Positions 11,878 through 23,685 are shown, counted from the stretch's first letter. The stretch: 64,000 bases of DNA from Aphrophora alni (GCA_963513935.1 OY740774.1:23827949-23891948); one strand, 5' to 3'. The notes: generated from the sequence alone by a model not told the origin. Numbers and translations: made by a program.

Positions 11878-12000
11878 TCATTCCAAAAACTGCCTTTTCC
11901 ATATTTCAGGGTTTTGTTCCATAAACTGCCTTATCCAACCTAAATTGTTCCAAAAGCTGCCTACAGCCATGTACAATTCCAAAAGCTGCCTTATCCAAAA
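11878..12000 (+). repeat. Right subterminal repeats, TTCCAAAAgCTGCCTTaTCC motif
   Basis: Four direct copies near 11880, 11918, 11947 and 11977, each a variant of TTCCAAAAGCTGCCTTATCC. They have the same orientation as the array inside the left end, so they are not a simple mirror image of it. Confidence 0.65.
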
Positions 12001-12196
12001 TTATACATTAAATATATATAAACAGGTTTATCTAGAGTAAATCACGTTAATATTTCCTTGTTCTATAATTCAAAATGTTTCCAAGGGGAAAAAGCATGTA
12101 TTTGTAACATATATGCATAATATAGCAACAGTTTTACCTTTCTCCTGAAACATATTTGTGAAAACGGAGTAGGCAGGTTTTGGAACTATACAACTC

Positions 12197-13015
12197 AATT
12201 AACGTCTATCCTTACCACGTAATTCAAACGCAAAAGGGAGTGTCAATTAATCTGTAGAAGAAAGAGATACGAGGACATTTCCAAATTTCATTTTTTAAAA
12301 AAAGATCTTAGCAATTTTGAAATAACAACAGCGATTGCTTAGAAATAACGATAACCTCGGCACAAGGAAAGGTTTTGTCAGTTTTTAAAATGGAGATAAT
12401 GTCCTCTCCATATGGCTGTTGTCGTTATACGGAGAGCTTACTCTTTGGGTAAATAAAATATCCTGTAGGCCTACACTAAGAAACCAAAGTAAATATTAAA
12501 TATTCAAAGCTTGTTTTCTTATAATATCCATATAGCTATCAGTTCTCATTAAGGATGGCTTCATAACACGCCACCTTACCTGACCACTTCCTGCTACGAT
12601 AAATCCAAAACATAAATAATGTTCACTTTAATTACTTTACGCTGTTTTTAATTTCCTTAACATTAGGGAGTCGAAAATGTAATTTAAATTTTAATTACTG
12701 ATAACTGCTGCAAAGCTTACGTAAGAAAGCCTTTTCTTCTAATTAAATATTTCTCTACGATTTCTTTAGATTTAAAACATGTTTTGTTGCTATTTAGAGA
12801 GAAAACCCTATCTCTAAATGCAGCGAGAAAAAATATTCTAAACGTACACACTATAATATAAATAACAATAGTATATACATATCGACAACAATAACAAAAT
12901 TAAAAATAGTTACAAACGTAAATTCCGATTTATTTTATTTTGAATTTTGTTTAAGCGAAAACGTTTTTACCACTATTGCCCTTTAAAAAAAGAATATAAA
13001 CAAATACCGAATACT
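12197..13015. repeat. Non-coding stretch holding one copy of a long-range inverted repeat
   Basis: About 12490-12720 matches the reverse complement of about 27570-27775. For example CACGCCACCTTACCTGACCA at 12579 mirrors TGGTCAGGTAAGGTGGCGTG near 27682. The similarity includes TTCCTTAACATTAGGGAGTCG. No reading frame is recognisable. The remainder of the stretch shows nothing. Confidence 0.7.
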
Positions 13016-13150
13016 GTAATGGCGTTAGAGTCGGAAGAGAACAAGAGCTAGTCTAGAGAAACCTGATAGGAAAGAGGGATCCAATCCAAGACTACACGAA
13101 GTATGGTTAGGTTAGGTTCCCTTGATAATGCCACAGCCGTACTCAATATA
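13016..13150 (-). repeat. SINE-like repeat, family A, copy 1
   Basis: Shares GCGT(C/T)AG(A/G)GTCGGAAG...AACAAGAG and AGAGGGATCCAATCCAAGACTACACGA-type blocks (broken here into short pieces) with at least eight other sites in the window. On the minus strand the block GGATTGGATCCC resembles a Pol III B box. Confidence 0.6.
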
Positions 13151-13309
13151 AATGAGCTCGTGAGCGTTAAATTGGAGAGAAAACTTTATGACAAAATACA
13201 ATGACGTCCTGGAATAATTATACAATTTGTAGAAAGCATATTAAAAATATCCAGGCTACGTAAGAAAGATAATACACGATAGAGAATCGGTACATCATCC
13301 CCCAGCATC

Positions 13310-13580
13310 ACGACCCCTAGCTCTCGAATACTCTAAAAGCGTCAGGGTCGGAAGGGAACAAGAGTTGGTAAAGAGACATGATAAGAACACACGAAAAGAA
13401 AGGAATCTAATTCGAACGTACCTCACCCGTACTTGAGTGAACCCTTAAGTTGAAGAATTAGGTACCTTATAGGAGAGATACAAGAGCAGGATCAAACCCA
13501 ATACTAGATTAAGATAGGTCCAGAGAGGTTAGTTCAGGATTGTCACACCCGTACTCACAGTAGACATAGAAAGTCAGCTG
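13310..13580 (-). repeat. SINE-like repeat, family A, copies 2-3
   Basis: Starts CTCGAATACTCTAAAAGCGT, then GGTCGGAAGGGAACAAGAGT. A second partial unit around 13470-13570 holds GGATCAAACCCAA and CACACCCGTACTCAC. The minus strand reads as a tRNA-like head with a GGTTTGATCC B-box-like string. Confidence 0.6.
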
Positions 13581-14049
13581 GTTTTAAGTTACCCTGATTA
13601 ATACGACCCTCCTTAATTCAGTTTTATATTTAAGAGGTTACTAGCCCACAATAAAATATATTTAAGGACTTCGAGTTTACAGGCAACCACATTCAATGTT
13701 AAGTTGTCTCATAAATACTTTAACTGGCGAGACCATGGTCCGCATGACTTATAGGTACCTAATACTTGACTTTACCTAAAACAATTGTAGAATTTTATTA
13801 AATATTATGTTTGTTTTCATATAACATGAAGTTCTATCAAATACCTTCAGTCGTTAGTATAAAAAGTATAATGCGAATTTTCCAATACTAGCCTAAATAT
13901 TTAATAAATTCATTTTTATAAAAATTGGCAAACTGATAAAGTACGACGATAGTAATCTGAAAATGGTTTTAGAAAAGGTATGGCATAACCCAGGGATAAA
14001 TACAAAACTATAAAACAATCAAAAATATATAAATTAGCTTTTCGAAAGA

Positions 14050-14170
14050 ACGAATGCACAGTAATCTTACAGAGTAGCCTTCGTTTCAGATCCAATACAA
14101 GACAAAAAGCAATCCCATTACCTCCCTCCAGAAGTACCAATAATTCTTTCCTTTACAATGTTAGCAACAT
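14050..14170 (+). repeat. Dispersed repeat, family B, copy 1
   Basis: Contains GCACAGTAATCTTAC, AAAAAGCAATCCCATTACCT, GTACCAATAATTCTTTCCTT and TACAATGTTAGCAACATT. The same order of blocks occurs near 24590, 37260 and 53310. It is non-coding. Confidence 0.6.
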
Positions 14171-16651
14171 TTCAAAGTTATATTATTTCCGTTTACCACA
14201 TGATTACATTTAAGACTGGAACTCTATTATTTTCAATATCATTTATTTACATTGAAACTTTCAAATTTTCTTCTACAATTTGATTTCTAAACGTTCATTT
14301 TGTTTATTTTAAAAGTCTGTTATCAAAATTTGATAACATTTATATCCGCATATCCGATTGCACATCTATTTTAAGTTAAAAATAATGTACACAACAGTTT
14401 GAAACATTATTTTAATACATCAATTTTTACTATCATTTCAATATTGCTGTAAATATGCCAAAAGCAGACTCTTTTACAGCTCTGTCGGTATAATATACCA
14501 GACGAACAAAAATTGCATTACATTATTTAACAATTAAAACATTACATTTTTCTTCTGCCCCCCCCCCCCCTATTTGTTAAATCCTTCTAGTTATATAAAT
14601 TATTCTCTTTAGATCAGTGAGACCACTAGTAATTTCGAATTTTTTTCGTAACGCACTCAATTTTACCTTAGTTGCAAAATGAAAACATATGATAAGTATG
14701 TGGATTTCAAATTTAAAATAAGACTTCAATTTATATGCGAACTATTATTAAACAAAAAATCAAGCAAACTTTTGATAAACACTTTAGACATAAAAAACAA
14801 TATTTGAACCTTAAATCATTTTAGCTATTAGCAGATTGGCAAATTTTAATTATATTTATACAACAATAAAAAAACAATTAATTATAAGTTTTTGAATAAG
14901 TTTTAAAATTTAACAGAATAATCCACGTACAGAATTGACATTTAATAGAAATCTTACTATTACAATACAAAATTAAATTTAAAATTATCCCAGGAAAATC
15001 AGTTGATTTTTATTTTCATTTCGACTTTACTTTATAAAAACATAACACTTTGAATTTTAGTAAAAATTTATTATTTGAATTTTCCAACCTTGACCACTCC
15101 AGGAATGATTTGGCTTCTAGTGTCTGTATTTATGTTTATCCTATCTTGGATCCATGGATAGTTAGTAGATTAAAGTTGACAGATGCCTTTAGCTTTTTAT
15201 CCATTAGCATTATAACACTTTTGGATATCACTCTTTTTAATTTTACCAGCACTAACTAGCTCTCTTCACTGCACAGATTTTATTATTACCACATTTTACT
15301 TTTAATTATTTCTTTTTTTTTTCTAACAGAATCTATTTATACTTTTTACTTATTAAAGATTTTCTACTCTTAACCCCTTACAACTTTTTTCACAGTCCCT
15401 CGGGCATAGTAACCCCTTACTACTTTTTTCACAAATTTTTTAGTTATTAGGAGTCCCTTTTGTGAGAGATAGAGTTTATGTATTTATAGCCGAAAATTCT
15501 ATTACTCTATTACCAATTTTTCTCCCTTCTGAGAATTATCCCTTTTTATCTTTATTACTTTTATTATGCTGTTAATTAACTAATTATGGGTGCTATTGCT
15601 GTTATCTATTTGTCCTTCAAATATTTACATTAATTTTCACCTTTGAATTCTCTCCAAAGGTATTCTAATTTTATTAGAATGACTTATTTTTTCTTTTTAT
15701 GTTATTATGACTTATTATTGAATTTTATGTTATTAGGAATTTATTGTCTCTAGTGTCTGAACCCTTAACTGCCACTAGTGCAGAAAACTGTAGTACTTTG
15801 ACAAGTAGCGTGCAGTACTATACATTCTAATATTTGACCCACTAATTGTCATCCAATCTTAATAAACTTTATACCGTTGGAAAGGAAACTTTTCAAACTT
15901 TAATCTTTGTATTTACCATATGTTTCTAAAATGAATATTAACACGTCTAATGATCGATGGAGTAATTGCAGAATTGTAAACAGCTGCTTCGAGCGTCAAA
16001 CTGTACGACGGAACGCTAGAATATCGTCAACTTTCAAGACCTATAACAGTTATACACACCGACTTTAGGACAATGATATTTACACCAATAGAACGTTTCA
16101 TTTCGATCTCTCTAACACTGCTTTCAAATCTTGGATCACGTTTACGGTTTAGGTTTTCTGTCCGTTCGCATAAAGCCTTGCTATTGGCCAAGATTTCAAC
16201 CAATTAGCAAGCTTCTTTGGAAGTCCATTAGTCTCTCATAGATGAAGTGATTCTAAAGATATTTTTACACAGTTTTTTAGATAAAGGTTCACTGATTCCT
16301 TTGATATATGGTTTTATACATCTAGCTTTGTTGAGTTGGCACTGTTTTACCGGCAAAAGTTACATTTTTCTCATGCATCGGCCATTTTATAGCCACGTTT
16401 TAGTGAATCTTGTTGTAAGTGTTTTTGATCTGAAATATTATTTTGGTTATTTATAGTGAATAACGTTTATGAGATTGTGTTTTATATATAAATAAATAAG
16501 TGTAGTGTTTGTTATTGTGTTTGTTTAGTGAAATTCGTTTTATAAAAGGTTTATTTAGTGTTTTATTTGTTATTTTTCAGAAAGCCTAGGTCAAGCCTAA
16601 AATATTATTTCATAAACTACTGTATACATTTATTATAAACCATATTTTATT
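14171..16651. other. Non-coding stretch before the piggyBac copy
   Basis: Very A+T rich. A C10 run lies near 14562. A 23-bp unit (AACCCCTTACAACTTTTTTC...) occurs at about 15372 and again at 15411. TTAACCCCTT at 15370 has the look of a piggyBac end, but no matching right end exists downstream, so I do not call it. The last several hundred bases probably hold the promoter and leader of the piggyBac gene. Confidence 0.4.
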
Positions 16652-18659
16652 ATGGCATACAATCGTGGGTTTCTAAGGTCTTCAGATCTGAGGGAGATTA
16701 TGGAAGGAGAACCATACTCCGAAATCTCAGATCTGGAGACTGAAATAATAGACAATAGCCAAGGGTGGGAACCTAGCAGCCCAGATGCAGTGTCCCAACC
16801 TAGTCAGGCGAGAGGATTGTTAGATCTTCTGAATATTGATCTTCCTGGGGAAAACTATATTAGTTCTACCGATGATGATCAATCTTCAGATGAATTTTCA
16901 AGCGGCTCGTCTGATGATTATGTCCCAAATCATGACGAGTTAGAGACATCTGACCAAGATGACCTGACTACCGGCCCTTTTGATAATACACAGCTGCTTG
17001 ACTTTTCACTTCCTGGACCGTCAAGCAGACCTCACGTAGCTCCACTAACACGTAGACCTAGGCCTAGGCCTAGGCCTAGCACACAAAGACGGACACAAAC
17101 ACAGACACAAACCACAACACCACAACCCTGGGTTAGGGTATATCCTCCCGAAGTTAGTTGCGATATTAGTTCTAAATTTACGGTAGAAAATGAAGGGCCT
17201 AGAAACGTTCCTTCTAGTAGTAGGCCATATGATTTTTTTCAATCTCTTTTTTACAACAGCCTTGTGGACGCTTATGGTTTCTGAAACCAATAAGTATGCA
17301 CAGGTTGTGTTGTGATGGAAATCTCAGGTAAAATTCCAGATTCCATGCATGGCAAGATGTAACCTTCGAAGAAATGAAAAAATTTTGGGGTCTGCTAATA
17401 AACATGGGGCTAACTGTCCGTAAAAACATACTTAGGTATTGGAGTACTAAAGAATTTCAAAATATCGCAACCTATTCGAGAATTATGTCCCTGAGACGAT
17501 TTCTACTCATCCTGAGAATGTTTCATTTGTCATCTGAAGTAGGTACTGATGATGTGATAAGGGAAAACCCGTTTTACAAAACCAGTACCTTCGTTCAGAT
17601 GATGAATGATTACTTCAAAGAGTATTTCGTGCCAGGACAAAACGTGTGTATAGATGAATCCATGGTGGGAATGAAAAACCGCTGTTCATTCATCCAATAC
17701 ATGCCGAAAAAGCGTCACGCTAGGTTCGGAATTAAGAAATTTGAATTGTGCGATTCCAAAACTAGCTATGTACTCCATGTTTCATTGTACAGTGGTAAAA
17801 ACTATTTGTCTGGCAGCACTGACCTTTCACATATAAAGTTGTAGAACATCTAATGAATCAAGTGGGTTGTTTAGATAAGGGATACCACCTGTTCACGGAC
17901 AACTTTTATACAAAGATTCCCCTCTGCGAGTTTTTATTATCAAGAAAAACCTTTCTAACAGGAACGGTAAATAAAACTAGCAAGGGATTGTCTAAAAGTC
18001 TTGTCAGCTGCAATCTTGATGGGAGATCTCGGCAAAATGCGTATTTCAGAAAAGGTGCCATACTTCTTGTGAAATACCAGGAGAAGCCAAAGAAAAAGCC
18101 TGTAATTGTGATGTCCACAGCAAGTCATGCAGCTGACATTGCAGTCACGAGTGCGAGTGGTATTACCCGTATCAAACCTCATATGATCGATGTCTACAAC
18201 CATTATATGGGAGGTGTTGATGTCAAAGACAAAAATCTTTACCACCTGTCATGTTCTAGGCAAACTCGGAGGTACTGGAGAAAAATAGTCTACAACTTTG
18301 TTGACATGGCAATATTGAATGCGTGGAATCTGTACAAGTTACAGAATCCACGCAAAGCAAGAATTGACTTCATGGAAAGCATAGTTGATGACTTATTGAG
18401 ATCCAGACCTAGTACGGAGGGTATAACGACCAGGCTATCCACACTGACATCCCATACTCCACCAGATTCTGGGCACGTACTGACACAACTTGGTCATAGT
18501 ACCAAGTTATGCGCAGTATGTGCCGAAGAGGGTAAAAAGACGAGGGTGAACTATTGGTGTCCCCCGTGTAACACCGGGGTACACAAATTGTGCTTCCCTC
18601 GTCTAAGACACTACAAAAGGGCCGGGAGAGGGTCTAATCTGAAGCCGAGAATGCTCTAA
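16652..18659 (+). pseudogene. piggyBac-like transposase, frameshifted (copy 1)
   Basis: Reading begins at MAYNRGFLRSS with an acidic N-terminal domain, then a low-complexity RPRPRPRP / TQTQTQ stretch (from CCTAGG and ACACAA repeats at 17053-17110). The conserved core follows: TFEEMKKFWGLLINMGL, CIDESMVG, GYHLFTDNFYT, YNHYMGGVDVKDK. The tail is a Cys-rich domain (CAVC...YWCPPC...CFPRLRHY). The three Asp positions expected of piggyBac (in DES, TDN and GGVD) are present. Frames change near 17270-17330 and near 17825, so no single frame survives. The 3' end of the element is missing: a pogo/Tigger copy starts within about 130 bp of the stop. Confidence 0.88.
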
Positions 18660-18779
18660 GTCGTCAATGATTTGGGCATCATCGGTTTCCCACCCTCCCA
18701 CATCTACAGCCCTACTTGCCGAACATGTAAGAAGACAAATTTTAATTTATTTTATCTTATATTTTTAGTTCATATAAAG

Positions 18780-20101
18780 TTATTTAGACATGTTTTATGT
18801 TATGTCTTGGTTTTCGACAGATAGGGCCTCAGCAGAGCGTGGTTCCTTGGTTACAATGGCTTTGGCAGTTAGTGCAACTGGCAACAGCGTTCCTCCATTC
18901 TTTGTATTTCATCGGGTGAACTACAAAGAACATTTCGTTCGAGGTGGTCCTACAGGAGATGCTCACCCATCTGGTTGGATGACCGAAAATGGTTTTTATA
19001 ATTATATGCAACATTTTGTTAAACACGTCCACTGCTCTAAGGCACACCCGTGCCTTGTGTTAATAGATAATCATAGTTCCCATCTGTTATCTAACGTTTT
19101 AGATTTTTCTAAGGATAATGGAATAACACTGTTATCCTTCCCAGCACATTGTAGTCATAAGCTACTACCATTGGATCGAAGCGTCTACGGTCCCTTTAAA
19201 AAATATGTAAATTCAGCTTGTGACAGTTAACAGACGGCCCATGACGATCTACGACAATCCAGGAGTTGTCAAAACTGCCCTTCCCAATGCAGTTAATCCA
19301 GTAAACATAGAAGCTGTATTTAAGGTAATTGGAATATGCCCATTTAATAGGCACATTTTTAGTGAAGCAGATTTTATGCCTTCCTATGTATCAGATAGGC
19401 CAGATCCTTCAAATATGCAGAGCGAAATACTACGTGAACCTCCAAAAGAAACCAACAACCAGAATTTGTTAGATTTGCATACTACGCCAGATATGCCTAT
19501 TACCCCATTAACTCCTACTACTTAAAATAGGACTACTCCATCTACTTCTTTAAAAAAAGGTCCACTGCAAACTTTGCCAACTCCTGAAGACGTAAGACCG
19601 TTCAAAAAGGCTGAACCCAGGAAAACTAAAGGTTCAAATAAACGGAAGAGAACTTCTGCCATTCTTACAGATACCCCTGTAAAATTGGCACTTCAGCTTG
19701 AACATAAAGCTGCACAAGAAAGAAAGAAGATCAAATTGGAAAAGAGTAACAATCAGAAAAACGGAAATAGGGAGAACAAACTTAAGAAAAGGTCCTCTTT
19801 AAAAAAAAAAAAATGTTTTCTTTTGACCCTACACAGCCTGGAACTAGTGGCATGAATCGACGCAAAAAGACAACGAAAAAAAAACAAACAAAAATGATGA
19901 CGAGGATGATGAAGATGAAGATAATATCTGCTTGAGTTGCCTGAAAAAATTCCATCCAAGTATGCCTGGAGCAGAATGGATTCAGTGCACGAGCTGCAAA
20001 CGTTGGGCTCATGTGAAATGTGTACAAAAAGACATTAAAGGATTATTTTTCGAGTGCATTCATTGCAATGACCCATTTGAAGTTATTTCAGAAAGTGATT
20101 G
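18780..20101 (+). pseudogene. pogo/Tigger-type (DDE_1) transposase, 5' truncated
   Basis: Starts abruptly at TDRASAERGSLVTMALAVSA, typical of the middle of Tigger/jerky-like transposases. The N-terminal helix-turn-helix region and first catalytic Asp are absent. LVLIDNHSSH and LPLDRSVYGPFKK hold the second and third acidic residues. Frame changes occur near 19225 and after 19525. The C-terminal part is basic (KKAEPRKTKGSNKRKR) and ends near 19925-20101 in a PHD-like Cys pattern (CLSC...WIQCTSCKRWAHVKC...CIHC). The region keeps recognisable protein order but is not translatable as one frame. Confidence 0.82.
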
Positions 20102-20214
20102 AATATGTTGAAAAAAAAATGTATTTGTAATAAAGTTTTCAGTTTCCACGTATTAAAATTCTTGTTCACTATATTGACTTTTATTTCACTCCTAAATAAA
20201 CTAAAAAAGGGTTT

Positions 20215-20471
20215 ATCGTTTTGGGCCAAGTGCCCCACCCGCTGGGCCAACCTACCCCGGGAACGGGGCAAATTGGCCCACATGACATCAAACTCTAATT
20301 AAATTAACGGAGTATTTAAATTTGCTTAATAATCATAAACAAACATTTATTTTACTAGTTAAATATACTGGGTATTGTAAAGAAATTCTACACCAAATAA
20401 AAAAGCAAAAAATATTTATAAAATAAAATATTACAAAAAAGTGGGCCAACCTGCACCGGTCTCCCCTACTA
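20215..20471 (+). repeat. 3' terminal region of the pogo/Tigger element
   Basis: GGGCCAA motifs recur at about 20222, 20241, 20272 (inverted) and 20443. The last block (20441-20469, GTGGGCCAACCTGCACCGGT then CTCCCCTAC) abuts TA and looks like the terminal inverted repeat and TA target of a Tc1-mariner/pogo element. No left-end partner is present, which fits 5' truncation. Confidence 0.55.
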
Positions 20472-20599
20472 TAGATTTTCCATCAATAAGAACATTCTTC
20501 AAGTAAAAGGATTTACTGATTACATTAGGTTTTAGGTCCATTAAATGTTTGTTGAAAATATCATAAACAGAAATACTATCGCGAAAGACGAATTTCCAA

Positions 20600-20940
20600 A
20601 TACAGGTTGTACCGAATATATTGTGCGAATTGCCCAAAAACCTACATAGGACAAACTGTTTCAAGAAAAATTGTAGGTAGATATTCCACCTGTCTTACAA
20701 GAAACACAACCTCAACAAACGGAATGAACATTTTCCGAACACATTCAAACAGATCACAAATACTGTGCGATTAACAAATAATTAGCAATTCTAGACATAG
20801 GTGAAAAAAAGTTAAACTTATGAATGCCTTAGAAGAGTTTGAAATACGACTCATGAAGCATCCAAAACAGGATTCAAATCACTATCAAACGAGAATTGAA
20901 ATTTAATACAAACTTATTTTATACAACAATGGACTTCAAA
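20600..20940 (+). pseudogene. Penelope-like element GIY-YIG endonuclease remnant (PLE-1)
   Basis: Reads CANCPKTYIGQT, then FSEHI..DHKYC and a KLMNALEEFEI block across frame changes. This is the order found in the C-terminal GIY-YIG nuclease of Penelope-like retroelements: Cys pair, YIGQT, EH, H, late Glu. No reverse transcriptase is visible upstream. A long inverted repeat follows at once. Confidence 0.68.
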
Positions 20941-20954
20941 TACGACGTAGTATA

Positions 20955-21275
20955 CAAATAAACGTCCAACGTTCTCCTAAAGAGAGACTGTCCTATCCTA
21001 GATAGTAGGCCTGTTTGACTCAAAGTCAAAATGTGTGCCAGTATAAAATGTATAACTGTGTAATGAATGACGAAAGATAATAACGATCCAAATATTTAAA
21101 AAAAAAACTTGGAAAAGGCTTGGACAGCCGAAACAACCGCGTATAAATCACACGGAACAGGACTATTGGACGGCGATAGTGTTTTTATAGTGAACGTTAA
21201 ATACAGTAGCAACTACCATATGCTTTACGGATGGGGATATCCCTTCAATTTTCTTTTATATTGTCTCACCTTCTA
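20955..21275 (+). repeat. PLE-1 left arm of inverted repeat
   Basis: About 320 bp whose reverse complement occupies about 21675-22025. Shared strings include ATAGTAGGCCTGTTTGACTC, GACGGCGATAGTGTTTTTAT and CATATGCTTTACGGATGGGG (one mismatch in the other arm). It contains GGCTTGGACAGCCGAAAC, which could be a decayed hammerhead core (a small stem followed by GAAAC), but the CTGATGA box is not preserved. Confidence 0.8.
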
Positions 21276-21674
21276 CAAGAGAAAATTGAAAATTACAACC
21301 GAGAACTAATTAATAATGTATTCACTCAAGCTAGAAACTAATAATTTATAACAATATTTCATCTACTCAGCACAGGATAGCCAATTTGTCACACGGGTTT
21401 ATACTGTAGTTATATTTTATCTATGAAATCCTTATATCTTATATGCAAAACCCTCGCCACTAACTACTGTTATCATTAACCTCCCCAGTAGATTTGGCCT
21501 ACCTGAAGCCAAACTGCTTGTCCCAAATCAGACCTTTAAATTCAGCAAATACGGTGAGATTAACAAACATATGTACATTCAGTTGTTTTTAAATTGTACT
21601 TATGCGATGAATAACTATGCGAGGATAGGTTGGTGTTAGTGAAGTGTTGTTTTTAGGTTATGTGTTAAATATAA

Positions 21675-22025
21675 ATAAGGTGAGGCATTATAAAAGAAAA
21701 TTGAAGGGATATTCCCATCCGTAAAGCATATGGTAGTTGCTACTGTATTTAACGTTCACTATAAAAACACTATCGCCGTCCAATAGTCCTGTTCCGTGTG
21801 ATTTACACGCAGTTGTTTCGGCTGTCCAAACCTTTTCCAAGTTTTTTTTTTATATTTGGATCGTTATTATCTTTCGTCATTCATTATACAAGTTATACAT
21901 TTTATAAAACATTTCCATTACACATAAAAAGACATTTTATACTGGCACACATTTTGACTTTGAGTCAAACAGGCCTACTATCTAGGATAGGACAGTCTCT
22001 CTTTAGGAGAACGTTGGAAGTTTAT
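21675..22025 (-). repeat. PLE-1 right arm of inverted repeat
   Basis: Reverse-complement partner of 20955-21275, separated from it by about 400 bp of unassigned A+T-rich sequence. It carries a small insertion (TACACATAAAAAGACATTTT, near 21920) relative to the left arm. Inverted terminal copies are a known arrangement in Penelope-like elements. Confidence 0.8.
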
Positions 22026-22309
22026 CTGTAGAGTAGTTCGGGGCAAGAGTGCGCACGGGGTAAGTGTACGCAGAGCGGGAATTTTTACTTTGCGCTTGGT
22101 TAAATTAAAATGTTCTTCCTATTTCTGATATGGTGAGATGAATGTAATTATTGCTGCTGATTACTTCTAGTTCAGTTTTGAATTCGAAGGTCGGACAGAG
22201 GTTATTTAATTATGCGGCGAAATTTTTGATTTGTCTTTGTGTGCTATAATATACAACTATTGTCATCGACGAATCTATTAACATAATAATAATAAGAAGA
22301 ATAATTTCA

Positions 22310-22900
22310 TAATACAGAATGTACCAAAGATCTTGTGCGGATTGCCTAAATAACTACATAGGACAGTCTGTTTAAAAAAGATTTTAGGAAGATATTCCAC
22401 CGGACCTTACAAACAACATAACATCCAAAAACGGAAACAAATCACAAATACTGTGAGATTAACAAATAAATAGACGTTCTACTTAGGTTAGATAAAGGAA
22501 AAATTATGAATGCCTTAAAACAAATTCTAATACCCAAACCATCCAAAACAAAATCTGGAATTTTACTTAACGAAAAATTGAACTTTGATTCAAACTCATT
22601 ATTTGATTCATAAATGGTCTTTGAAACACAACGAATAATACAGTAAAAACTTCCAACGATCTTCTAGAGAGACCGTCCTACATTAAATGGTAGGCCTGCT
22701 TGGCGAATTCAAAATGTGTGTATATGTAAAATGCGTTTTGATGTTTAATGGGTGTTTTAAAAATGTATAACTGTGTAATGTATGACGTAGGATAATAACC
22801 ATTCAAATTTTTTTTTAACTTGAAAAAGGCTGAACAGCCGTAACAGCTGCGTAAAAAAAACAATAATAGGACTATTGTAAAACGGCGAGTTTAATACAGT
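22310..22900 (+). pseudogene. Second Penelope-like relic (PLE-2)
   Basis: About 22310-22640 is a badly decayed GIY-YIG region (CADCLNNYIGQS, then stops). It is followed at 22650-22890 by sequence colinear with the 20955-21275 arm (GAGAGACCGTCCTA, GTAGGCCTGCTTGGC, GGCTGAACAGCCGTAAC). It is therefore a direct-orientation relative of PLE-1, older and more damaged. Confidence 0.62.
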
Positions 22901-23266
22901 TTGTATAATTTAAAGATTTTTCTAACATTCCTTCTTCCGCATTACTAAACACCTAACCACACTTTTTGAAAACCAGTATAAAATTACATTTTCCAGATAC
23001 TAAGTCAGAATCAGAAACTTGATTCCAAAACCTTTCCAGTGCTATTATAATGAGTAGACTGCGCGCCACTGCAGAACCAAAAGTGGTGGCCGTGACATTA
23101 GTCCCGCCGCTTCCCACATGCCCTCCCATTGGCGCTGAACCTACTCTTACCCCACCCATTCCCTATTTTTTGTCGACCTTTTTTTGTCTGCCATTTTGTA
23201 ACGTCACTACACGTTACCCCTTCACGTAATGCTGCTCTGTGTGGTCACACTTTTAACTATTTATTT

Positions 23267-23333
23267 CACAGTGGGTTTCGAAACAATGAAGTCTAGATTT
23301 CAAGCCAGAGATTATACCGACTGAGCTATCGTG
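23267..23333 (-). repeat. tRNA-like sequence (tRNA pseudogene or SINE head)
   Basis: The minus strand contains GATAGCTCAGTCGGTATAAT, a good Pol III A box, and 45-50 bases on TTTCGAAACCC, a B-box-like string. The acceptor stem does not close and the anticodon arm is poor, so it is not a working tRNA. It probably heads a tRNA-derived SINE extending toward 23000, where base composition is more G+C rich. Confidence 0.55.
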
Positions 23334-23479
23334 TATAGTATTACTCGTCGTATTCTTAAAAGAGTATATTAGCCGCCATGTTCTGTCGGTAGTGTTCTTC
23401 CTGAGGTGAAGTGTCTAGTTTTTAACAAAAGATGTTTTTCGCACACTGATATGTAAATATATGATAAAAATTGTTTACC

Positions 23480-23685
23480 TCACAACTATTATTATTATTA
23501 GACTTGTTGCTATTTTCAGTACTAAAGTCAACATTTTCATCCAAATCAAAACAATCGATTTGATCGACATCGTCTATTTTTTTCATACCCACCATCAGAA
23601 TTATAACCATATTCAATGATCTCATTTAAATATTCCTCCAACTCGTCATCGTTTAATTTCTTAAAATTAAAATTACTTCTAGACA
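23480..23685 (-). pseudogene. Possible piggyBac N-terminal exon
   Basis: On the minus strand a Met at about 23685 opens MSRSNFNFKKLNDDELEEYL..., and after one frame change continues into an acidic DDVDQIDCFDLDENVDF run that ends before a GTAAAC donor-like site near 23480. Acidic N-terminal domains of this style precede piggyBac transposase cores, but no core lies downstream. The family assignment is weak. Confidence 0.3.

Larger units (their letters stand above)
8824..12196 (+). mobile_element. GAGT-ended DNA transposon with 'DGCGGQNKN' transposase (copy 1)
   Basis: A 3.4-kb element whose ends are inverted repeats of about 31 bp. The left end starts GAGTCGTATAGTTCCAAAAC and the right, read on the minus strand, GAGTTGTATAGTTCCAAAAC. 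I count two mismatches. The flanks are AATT at 8820-8823 and 12197-12200. AATT is palindromic, so alone it could belong to either the repeat or the target duplication. The related element at 45888-49282 has ATAT on both sides, which argues for a 4-bp target duplication. A spliced, frameshifted transposase gene occupies the middle. Direct repeats of the inner TIR motif lie inside both ends. Confidence 0.82.

Noticed and set aside
15360..18660. TTAACCCCTT at 15370 as the left end of the piggyBac at 16652
   Set aside because: The sequence looks like a piggyBac end, but there is no mirrored right end and the same 23-bp unit repeats at 15411, so the boundary cannot be supported.
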